Assembly: GCA_002378565.1 (NCBI GenBank)
Contig: DFSH01000021.1
Location: 6,936-12,336, forward strand
Source of the DNA: Flavobacteriales bacterium UBA3442
GTDB lineage: Bacteria > Bacteroidota > Bacteroidia > Flavobacteriales > Schleiferiaceae
Length of the DNA stretch: 5,401 bases
Direction: 5' to 3'
Part shown: in pieces, positions 1 to 5,401 of the stretch
How positions within the stretch are numbered: the first letter of the stretch is position 1
How the letters are laid out: each line of letters opens with the position of its first letter
Notes under the pieces: generated by a model
Seen by the model: only the letters and a program-made list of their open reading frames with translations
What the model was told of the DNA's origin: nothing
Database searches by the model: none
Made by a program: the position numbers and the translations under genes

Positions 1-590
1 GGCTTCATGTCAACCTCATTGAATGTGGTCAACATAGCTGTCTCATTTTTCACCGTCACCAAACGCTTTGCAATTTTTCTACGCAAAGAGCTCATGCGTT
101 TTCTCGTGACATTGCGTGGGTCACCAGGGCGGGCAGTTCCCATGGCGACCTTAGCCTGAACAGCATCTTCTTTGGTGATTCTTCCATCCTTTCCACTGCC
201 AGTCACTGACAGGGGATCGATGCCCTTCTCTGCAAGGATCTTCTTAGCAGCTGGGGAAGCAATGCCTGCAGATTTGGTTGAGGTAGGTCCAGCCGTGGGC
301 GCTGGGTTAGGAGCGGCCAAAGGGACACCTTGACTCTGGCCTTCAGGCGCTTTTGCTGATGTGTCAATCTTGCAGACCACCTGGCCCACAGCAACCACCG
401 AACCAGGCTCAACCAAGAGCTCAATGGTGCCAGACATCTCTGCTGGCAACTCCAAGGTGGCCTTGTCAGAATCAATCTCTGCAATGGCTTGGTCCTTGGT
501 GACATAGTCACCAGTCTCAACCATCCAATCAGCGATTTCTACCTCAGAGATAGACTCGCCAGGCGAAGGAACTTTCATTTCAAGAATCAT
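1..590 (-). CDS. sucB: Dihydrolipoyllysine succinyltransferase, E2 component of 2-oxoglutarate dehydrogenase (N-terminal half; partial at left edge)
   Basis: E2 moves the succinyl group from the E1-bound ThDP intermediate to CoA through a swinging lipoyl arm and forms the core of the cytoplasmic 2-oxoglutarate dehydrogenase complex. The 196 visible residues hold one lipoyl domain (about 1-78) with the lipoylation motif EIDSDKATLEL and Lys43 as the modified lysine. A Pro/Ala-rich linker follows (about 80-108), then a peripheral-subunit-binding domain (about 110-147; ASPAAKKILAEKGID and GSGKDGRITKEDA). The acyltransferase domain begins near residue 162 (RMSSLRRKIAKRL, NETAMLTTFNEVDMK). Family members are about 400 residues, so roughly half is missing, including the catalytic His and Asp near the C-terminus. 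The ATG at 590 is chosen because MILEMKVPSPGES is the usual start in Bacteroidota; an in-frame ATG at 578 would drop four residues. No Shine-Dalgarno is seen. It starts 24 bases after sucA, and this neighbour argues for the succinyl- rather than the acetyl- or branched-chain E2. Confidence 0.95.
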   Translation of the reverse strand, partial: MILEMKVPSPGESISEVEIADWMVETGDYVTKDQAIAEIDSDKATLELPAEMSGTIELLVEPGSVVAVGQVVCKIDTSAKAPEGQSQGVPLAAPNPAPTAGPTSTKSAGIASPAAKKILAEKGIDPLSVTGSGKDGRITKEDAVQAKVAMGTARPGDPRNVTRKRMSSLRRKIAKRLVTVKNETAMLTTFNEVDMK

Positions 591-614
591 GATGAGGGGC
601 TTTGAGTGATGCGT

Positions 615-3332
615 TTATTGTTCAAATGTTTGGGTCACAACCGCACGCTGGATAGCCAGGGCGGCTTTATTGGATCCTGAGGCAGAAGCTGCTGACTCAA
701 CGGGAGCGACCAAAATCAATGGCACAGGGAATTTCCAGTTCATGAAGGTCCAAGCACCCATGTTAGCAGGCTCCTCTTGCGACCAAATAACGGCTGCCTT
801 TGGGTACTGCTTCAGTATCGACCGAATGGCTGCCATGGGAAGGGGGTAAATCTGTTCCAAGCGAACCAAGGCTGTCCGCGTGTCCTTGATCTTCGTTCGT
901 TCTTCAAGAAGCTCATAGTAGAGCTTGCCAGAGCAGAACACCACCCTGTCAATGCCCTTGACCGGCAGGTCATCAGCAATCAATGGCTGGAATGTTCCTT
1001 CAGCAAAATCCTCCAAGGTTGAGGTGGCAGCTGGATGTCTAAGCAGGCTCTTAGGGCTCATCACCACCAATGGCTTCCTGAAATTCTGATGCATCTGCCG
1101 GCGCAGCATGTGGTAATGGTTGGCCGGAGATGTCGTGTTGCAGATAAACATGTTGTCGTGTGCGCACAGCTGGAGGAAGCGCTCCAGCCTGGCACTTGAG
1201 TGCTCTGCACCTTGTCCTTCATAGCCGTGCGGCAACAAAAGCACCAAGCCATTTTGGGTTTTCCATTTGTCCTCAGCTGAGGCAATGAATTGGTCAATCA
1301 CAATTTGTGCCCCATTGGCAAAATCGCCAAATTGTGCCTCCCAGATAACCAAGGTATCCGGGCTGGTCATGGCATAGCCATAATCAAAACCTAAGACGGC
1401 ATACTCTGAAAGGTGGCTGTTGTAAATGGCGAATCGGCCAAGCTTTTCAGGGACTTGGTCCAACAAGCAGACCTCTTCCTCTGAATTTTCAACCTTCAAA
1501 ATCGCATGGCGATGAGAAAAGGTGCCACGCTCCACATCCTCGCCGGATACTCTGACATGAAAGCCCTCTTGCAACAAGGTGCCGTAAGCCAGCATTTCAC
1601 CCATGCCCCAATCAATGGCATTGCTTTCAAAGGCCATTTCATGACGCCCCTTCATCAGCTTGACCACCTTTTTGAAAAAGTTTTTACCCTCAGGAAGGGT
1701 CGTAACGGCTTTTGCCACACCCTTGAGCGCATTCAAGCTGACCTTGGTGTTGGAAGGCAGCCATACATCGCCAGGCCTGGCGGCCGGGTAAGGCAACCAA
1801 ACCTTTTCCATGAAGGGCACAATGACGTTTTTCTCAATGCCCTTGGCCTCATCAAAGTGACCCTCGAGCATGGACTTGAACTCCACGTCCATTTCCTTCA
1901 CCAGGTTCGCGCCAGCCTGACCTTCCGCAATCAATTTGGCGTGATAAATCGCCAATGGATTGAGGTGTTTAGCAATGGCTTTGTAAAGCTTTGGCTGCGT
2001 GAAACGCGGCTCGTCACCTTCGTTGTGTCCATACTTCCTGTAGCACAGTAAATCAATGAACACATTGCGCTGCCATTTTTGTCGGTACTCAATGGCAAAA
2101 CGCATGGCGTGAATCACTGCCTCCACATCATCCCCATTGACATGGAGAACGGGTGCAAGCACAACCTTTGCCACGTCTGTGCAGTAAGTTGATGAGCGGC
2201 CATCGATGTAATTGGTGGTGAAACCCACTTGGTTGTTGATCACTACATGGATAGTTCCTCCGGTGCCATAGCCGTCAAGTCGCTCCATTTGAACCACCTC
2301 ATAAACCACGCCCTGGCCAGCCACGGCCGCATCACCGTGAATAAGGATGGGCAATACCTTGTCTCGATACCCCTTATGCTCGCCATTGCCCTTAGCTCGG
2401 GCAATGCCTTCCACCACAGGGCCCACTGCCTCTAGGTGCGATGGGTTGGGGGCCAAATTTATTTTCAGTCGCTTGCCATTGTTCAACAGTCGATCAGCCG
2501 TGAAACCCAGGTGGTATTTCACATCGCCATCGAAATTGTCATCCATGAATTCTTTGCCCGAAAACTCAGAAAACACCTGCGAAGCAGGCTTGCCCATCAA
2601 GTTGGTCAAAACATTGAGCCTGCCGCGATGAGCCATGCCAAGCACCACTTCCTCCACCCCGATTTCAGAGGCGCGCTGTAGCATGAAATCCAAACCAGGA
2701 ATCAAGGACTCCGCCCCCTCAATGGAGAAGCGTTTCTGCCCCACAAACTTGGTGTTCAAGAAGGACTCAAAGGCTACAGCCTCATTCAATTTTCTGAGCG
2801 TGTGACGCTTTTCATCCTCCGAGAGTACAGCCCGGTTGTCGTTGGGGTGTATCCGGTCTTGAATCCAACTGATGACCTTGGGTCGCCTGCTGTACATGTA
2901 CTCTATGCCAATGGAGCCGCAATAGATGGCCTCTAAATGCTCAATGATTTCACGCAAGGGTGCGGGACCCGACATGCCTACGTTTACCGCAGCTTGGAAA
3001 TGGCTGTTAAGATCCTCCTCTTTGAGGCCAAAGTTGCTGATATTGAGATCTGGTTGGTAACTGCGACGCTCTCGAACAGGGTTGGTCTTGGTGAACAAAT
3101 GGCCGCGGGTTCGGTACTCATTGATCATGTCCAGGACGTCGAACTCCTTAAGCAGCTCCTCAGGCACCTGCTTATCTTCAAGGTCCTCACTGTAAGTTGA
3201 TCGAGAAAAGTCGTAGCCTTGAAAAAAGCCACGCCAAGAGGGCTCAACGCCATCAGGGTTGTCAAGGTATTGTTCGTAAAGTTCTTCGATGAAAGCACCG
3301 TGTGCAGAACCCAGAAAGGAAAAGCGATCCAT
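615..3332 (-). CDS. sucA: 2-oxoglutarate dehydrogenase E1 component (thiamine diphosphate-dependent)
   Basis: This is the ThDP-dependent decarboxylase of the 2-oxoglutarate dehydrogenase complex; it decarboxylates 2-oxoglutarate and reductively succinylates the lipoyl group of E2 in the TCA cycle. The 905-residue product is full length for the family. The N-terminal E1o segment (about 1-40; SFLGSAHGAFIEELYEQYL, EPSWRGFF) leads into a linker. The dehydrogenase E1 domain (about 185-500) carries GMAHRGRLNVL (His235, Arg236) and the ThDP/Mg motif starting at GDAA (Gly333, Asp334) and ending at INNQVGF (Asn366, Asn367). The transketolase-like pyrimidine domain (about 565-765) contains GTFSHRHA (His607, His609) and NSHLSEYAVLGFDYGYA. 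The C-terminal domain (about 768-903) has RLEQIYPLP and SQEEPANMGAW. The ATG at 3332 gives the family-typical MDRFSFLGSA start; no Shine-Dalgarno precedes it. It lies 35 bases after the prenyl synthase and 24 bases before sucB. The E3 (lpd) gene is not in view. All key residues checked are present. Confidence 0.98.
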   Translation of the reverse strand: MDRFSFLGSAHGAFIEELYEQYLDNPDGVEPSWRGFFQGYDFSRSTYSEDLEDKQVPEELLKEFDVLDMINEYRTRGHLFTKTNPVRERRSYQPDLNISNFGLKEEDLNSHFQAAVNVGMSGPAPLREIIEHLEAIYCGSIGIEYMYSRRPKVISWIQDRIHPNDNRAVLSEDEKRHTLRKLNEAVAFESFLNTKFVGQKRFSIEGAESLIPGLDFMLQRASEIGVEEVVLGMAHRGRLNVLTNLMGKPASQVFSEFSGKEFMDDNFDGDVKYHLGFTADRLLNNGKRLKINLAPNPSHLEAVGPVVEGIARAKGNGEHKGYRDKVLPILIHGDAAVAGQGVVYEVVQMERLDGYGTGGTIHVVINNQVGFTTNYIDGRSSTYCTDVAKVVLAPVLHVNGDDVEAVIHAMRFAIEYRQKWQRNVFIDLLCYRKYGHNEGDEPRFTQPKLYKAIAKHLNPLAIYHAKLIAEGQAGANLVKEMDVEFKSMLEGHFDEAKGIEKNVIVPFMEKVWLPYPAARPGDVWLPSNTKVSLNALKGVAKAVTTLPEGKNFFKKVVKLMKGRHEMAFESNAIDWGMGEMLAYGTLLQEGFHVRVSGEDVERGTFSHRHAILKVENSEEEVCLLDQVPEKLGRFAIYNSHLSEYAVLGFDYGYAMTSPDTLVIWEAQFGDFANGAQIVIDQFIASAEDKWKTQNGLVLLLPHGYEGQGAEHSSARLERFLQLCAHDNMFICNTTSPANHYHMLRRQMHQNFRKPLVVMSPKSLLRHPAATSTLEDFAEGTFQPLIADDLPVKGIDRVVFCSGKLYYELLEERTKIKDTRTALVRLEQIYPLPMAAIRSILKQYPKAAVIWSQEEPANMGAWTFMNWKFPVPLILVAPVESAASASGSNKAALAIQRAVVTQTFEQ

Positions 3333-3367
3333 GGAGTAAAATTAGTGACAAATCAAGGGCCAACAGC

Positions 3368-4363
3368 TTATTTCTCGCGCTGATAAATCCACAAGGCCAT
3401 CGCGCGCAGATCCTCAATTGCCAAATGCATGGATCCAGCCTCATCCAAGGCTTCAAGAGCAGATTGGAAATAGCTTTCCCTAAGGCTTTCCGCATGGTCA
3501 AGACTGCCCAATGAACGCATGGCTTGACAAACAGCCTTCACGCGAAGCTCATCTGTCAATCCTTCACCCGGCATGACCTGTCCATCAAGGCAGCCATTGA
3601 GGTGGATTTGCAGCACAGTTTGCTTGTTTTGAAGGATGTCGCCACCCACTTGCTTGCCAACAATGGATGGATCCCCGAAGGCATCCAAAATGTCATCGTG
3701 AATTTGGAATGACATGCCAAGAGCCAAGCCAAATTGGTAAAGGGCTTGAGATTGGCTTGGTGAAGCACCAGCGCAAAGCGACCCCATTTCCAGGGAAGCC
3801 CCTACCAAGACAGATGTTTTTTTTCGTATCATCTGCAGGTACTGTGCCTCAGAAATAGCCTCCAAGCCCTCATAGTCGATGTCCAGTTGCTGCCCTTCAC
3901 AAACCTCCAAGGCTGTTTGGTTAAACACCTTCATCACTGGCTGCATGACAGCCTGCGGGAGCTTAAGTAAGGCATCAAAGGCCATCACCATCATGGCATC
4001 ACCGCTGAGGATGGCAGAATGCTGTCCCCACTGCTCATGGACGGTGGCTTGCCCGCGACGAAGGGGCGCCTCATCCATGATGTCATCATGAATCAGGGTA
4101 AAATTGTGGAAGCGTTCCACTGCGTGGGCAACGGGGAAGGCAGCAGATGCCGGCTTGCCAATCGCTTCAGCGGCCATCAAGGCTAACACGGGACGCAGCC
4201 GCTTGCCCGCCATGGACATGATGTAGCGCTGTGGTGCGTACAAACTGTCTGGCTGTCGGTTCCACTCAGGTTCGGAAAAATTGGACTCCAGGTCCTTCAA
4301 ATAGATTTGCCTGAGTCGCTTAATTGCCTGTGCTTCAATCTGGCTCATGTCAGCAGAGGTCAT
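3368..4363 (-). CDS. All-trans polyprenyl diphosphate synthase (class I; probably geranylgeranyl/short-chain)
   Basis: The enzyme condenses isopentenyl diphosphate with an allylic diphosphate, supplying isoprenoid chains for products such as carotenoids or quinones; it is expected to be cytoplasmic. The 331-residue product has the full trans-prenyltransferase pattern: GKRLRP (53-58), the first Asp-rich motif DDIMD (93-97) followed by LRRG (101-104), GDAMM (121-125), the KKT motif (181-183), the second Asp-rich motif DDILD (223-227) and [14 protein letters not shown] (236-249). The residue five before the first motif is Phe88, the one four before is Thr89, and that motif has no two-residue insertion. 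By the known chain-length rules this resembles the archaeal-type C20 synthase pattern, so geranylgeranyl diphosphate is the likeliest product; this is inference. The ATG at 4363 overlaps the end of rfbA by 14 bases. A second ATG at 4348 (Met6) lies one base after the rfbA stop and is an equally reasonable start. An A8 run (3817-3824) encodes part of the KKT motif. No gene symbol is given because ispA/ispB/crtE cannot be separated from sequence alone. Confidence 0.93.
   Translation of the reverse strand: MTSADMSQIEAQAIKRLRQIYLKDLESNFSEPEWNRQPDSLYAPQRYIMSMAGKRLRPVLALMAAEAIGKPASAAFPVAHAVERFHNFTLIHDDIMDEAPLRRGQATVHEQWGQHSAILSGDAMMVMAFDALLKLPQAVMQPVMKVFNQTALEVCEGQQLDIDYEGLEAISEAQYLQMIRKKTSVLVGASLEMGSLCAGASPSQSQALYQFGLALGMSFQIHDDILDAFGDPSIVGKQVGGDILQNKQTVLQIHLNGCLDGQVMPGEGLTDELRVKAVCQAMRSLGSLDHAESLRESYFQSALEALDEAGSMHLAIEDLRAMALWIYQREK
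4346..4352 (-). other. Stop-restart junction TGACATG between rfbA and the prenyl synthase
   Basis: On the minus strand the rfbA stop TGA (4352-4350) is followed after one base by an ATG (4348-4346) in frame with the prenyl synthase. A ribosome ending rfbA could restart here, which would give a product five residues shorter than the one from the ATG at 4363. Neither ATG has a visible Shine-Dalgarno sequence. The arrangement is seen directly; its use as a restart site is inferred. Confidence 0.4.
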
Positions 4364-5207
4364 TCAAGTATTTGCCATAGCCGCTTTTCATCAAGGGCTT
4401 TGCCAATGCTTTGAGCTGAGTCGCATCTATGAACCCTTGGCGGTAGGCAATTTCCTCAATGCAGCCAACTTTCAAGCCAGTACGTCGTTCCATGATTTGA
4501 ACATATTGACCAGCCTCCATCAAACTTTCAAAAGTGCCCGTGTCCAGCCATGCTGTGCCTCGGTCCAAAATGCCTACATGCAAGTCACCATTCGTCAAAT
4601 AATGCTTGTTCACATCGGTGATTTCATACTCGCCACGGGCTGATGGCTGAATATTGGCAGCCACTTCCACCACTGAATTGTCATAGAAATACAAGCCAGG
4701 GACTGCGTAATTGCTCCTGGGCTCTGTAGGTTTTTCTTCAATGCTCAATGCCAGGCCATCCTTGTCAAACTCCACCACACCATAGCGATCTGGATCACTC
4801 ACCGCGTAGGCAAAGACCACGCCACCTCGTGGATTGACACTGTGTGCCAGCAGGTTGCCCATCTGACTTCCATGAAAAATATTGTCGCCTAAAATCAAGG
4901 CCACAGAATCCTCGCCAATGAAGTCCTTGCCTATCACGAAAGCTTGCGCAAGCCCGTTAGGGATTTCCTGAATTGCATACGAAAACTGGCAACCCAGTCT
5001 GCTGCCATCACCCAACAATTGCTCAAACAAGGGGGCATCATGCGGTGTGCTGATGATGAGGATTTCGCGAATACCTGCCTCCATCAATGTTGACAAAGGG
5101 TAGTAAATCATTGGCTTGTCATAGATTGGCATCAGCTGCTTGCTCACAGCGTGGGTCAATGGATGAAGTCTGGTGCCGGAACCGCCGGCGAGGATGATAC
5201 CTTTCAT
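4350..5207 (-). CDS. rfbA: Glucose-1-phosphate thymidylyltransferase (dTDP-glucose pyrophosphorylase)
   Basis: Also called rmlA. It makes dTDP-glucose from dTTP and glucose 1-phosphate, the first step toward dTDP-L-rhamnose and other dTDP-deoxysugars of surface polysaccharides; it is cytoplasmic. At 285 residues it is close to the usual length of about 290. Visible motifs are the nucleotide-binding loop [13 protein letters not shown] (6-18), [17 protein letters not shown] (22-38, Lys23), LGDNIFHG (106-113, metal-binding Asp108), DRYGVVEFD (140-148), EEKP (157-160), GEYEITDVN (192-200) and WLDTGT (220-225, metal-binding Asp222). These distinguish it from the longer GalU-type uridylyltransferases. 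The ATG at 5207 gives the standard start [14 protein letters not shown]. It overlaps the exporter stop by four bases and its own end overlaps the prenyl synthase start. The rmlB, rmlC and rmlD partners are not in the window, so the final sugar cannot be told. Confidence 0.97.
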   Translation of the reverse strand: MKGIILAGGSGTRLHPLTHAVSKQLMPIYDKPMIYYPLSTLMEAGIREILIISTPHDAPLFEQLLGDGSRLGCQFSYAIQEIPNGLAQAFVIGKDFIGEDSVALILGDNIFHGSQMGNLLAHSVNPRGGVVFAYAVSDPDRYGVVEFDKDGLALSIEEKPTEPRSNYAVPGLYFYDNSVVEVAANIQPSARGEYEITDVNKHYLTNGDLHVGILDRGTAWLDTGTFESLMEAGQYVQIMERRTGLKVGCIEEIAYRQGFIDATQLKALAKPLMKSGYGKYLNDLC

Positions 5208-5401
5208 ACGTCGTCTTCTGCTAAATCAATTAAAATGTCCTTGAACTCCTCTGCACTTAGCCGCTTGTCCATAGACATCAGCATGGAAGGTAAAAGAATC
5301 AAGTTGGTGAACATGGCAAAGACCAAGGTAATGCTCACAAGCAAACCAAGCGCTTGGGTCCCGCCAAAGGATGAGGATAAAAAGATAAAAAAGCCAGCAA
5401 A
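5204..5401 (-). CDS. RND superfamily (MMPL/patched-like) exporter, C-terminal fragment (partial at right edge)
   Basis: Only the last 65 residues are in the window, read in frame from base 5401 to the TGA at 5206-5204; the start lies outside. The fragment begins in a hydrophobic stretch ([10 protein letters not shown]), continues through [11 protein letters not shown], then a long hydrophobic helix (about 17-43, ending in LLPSMLMSM), and finishes with a charged tail ([21 protein letters not shown]). This pattern of the last two membrane helices plus a short acidic cytoplasmic tail matches the end of the MMPL/patched-like RND transporters of Bacteroidota, proton-driven inner-membrane exporters of lipids or other hydrophobic compounds. 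The substrate cannot be inferred. Its stop overlaps the rfbA start as ATGA, so the two genes are very probably cotranscribed and translationally coupled. The family call rests on a short segment and recall of homologues. Confidence 0.75.
   Translation of the reverse strand, partial: FAGFFIFLSSSFGGTQALGLLVSITLVFAMFTNLILLPSMLMSMDKRLSAEEFKDILIDLAEDDV

Noticed and set aside
203..520. Minus-strand open frame of 105 codons within sucB
   Set aside because: It is out of frame with sucB, whose frame here gives an uninterrupted lipoyl domain and subunit-binding domain; the alternative product is low-complexity Leu/Arg/Pro-rich.
591..614. sucA-sucB gap considered as a regulatory or terminator region
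   Set aside because: Twenty-four bases with no inverted repeat, no T-run and no promoter-like element; an ordinary operon spacer.
1061..1297. Minus-strand open frame of 78 codons within sucA
   Set aside because: It is an alternate-frame reading of the pyrimidine-binding domain region of sucA, with an unnatural Cys/Trp/Thr-rich composition.
1668..1680. Inverted repeat CTTTTTGAAAAAG inside sucA, considered as a hairpin or terminator
   Set aside because: The stem is six base pairs, mostly A-T, with a one-base centre and no usable loop; it simply encodes Phe-Phe-Lys-Lys in mid-gene.
1506..2051. Plus-strand open frame of 181 codons opposite sucA
   Set aside because: It lies wholly opposite a highly conserved part of sucA, shows no recognisable domain, and its length is plausible for an antisense shadow in DNA of about 50% GC.
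2229..2681. Three overlapping plus-strand open frames opposite sucA
   Set aside because: They overlap one another in different frames and lie opposite the ThDP-binding region; they are shadows of a strongly constrained gene.

Overview
The window is a compact, wholly coding stretch of a bacterial chromosome with every gene on the minus strand. Five genes are visible in transcription order (right to left): the C-terminal end of an RND/MMPL-type membrane exporter (5204-5401, cut by the right edge), rfbA/rmlA (4350-5207), an all-trans polyprenyl diphosphate synthase (3368-4363), sucA encoding the E1 component of 2-oxoglutarate dehydrogenase (615-3332), and the first half of sucB encoding the E2 component (1-590, cut by the left edge). 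No stretch longer than 35 bases lacks a gene. I see no RNA gene, CRISPR array, insertion sequence or convincing intrinsic terminator.

The protein sequences point to the phylum Bacteroidota, probably near the Flavobacteriales. From memory of these families, the E1 start MDRFSFLGSAH, the E2 start MILEMKVPSPGESISEVEIA, the [20 protein letters not shown] block of the prenyl synthase and the [12 protein letters not shown] block of the exporter are all typical of that phylum. None of the starts has a clear Shine-Dalgarno sequence, which also fits Bacteroidota. GC content, counted by hand on a few lines, is about half, which is high for a flavobacterium and suggests one of the less AT-rich environmental lineages. 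The species cannot be read from the window.

The layout looks like one transcription unit. The exporter and rfbA overlap by 4 bases (ATGA), rfbA and the prenyl synthase overlap by 14 bases or are separated by 1 base depending on the start used, the prenyl synthase and sucA are 35 bases apart, and sucA and sucB are 24 bases apart. The first three genes concern the cell envelope and lipids: an exporter, dTDP-glucose synthesis and isoprenoid chain elongation. The last two make two of the three subunits of the TCA-cycle enzyme that converts 2-oxoglutarate to succinyl-CoA. The 35-base gap before sucA is the only natural place within the window for a separate promoter, and the evidence for one there is weak.

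I did not find a new biological system. The genes are ordinary housekeeping and envelope genes with intact key residues. The points worth a second look are small: the tight coupling of envelope and TCA genes, the start-codon ambiguity of the prenyl synthase, its predicted chain length, and an A8 tract across one of its conserved motifs.
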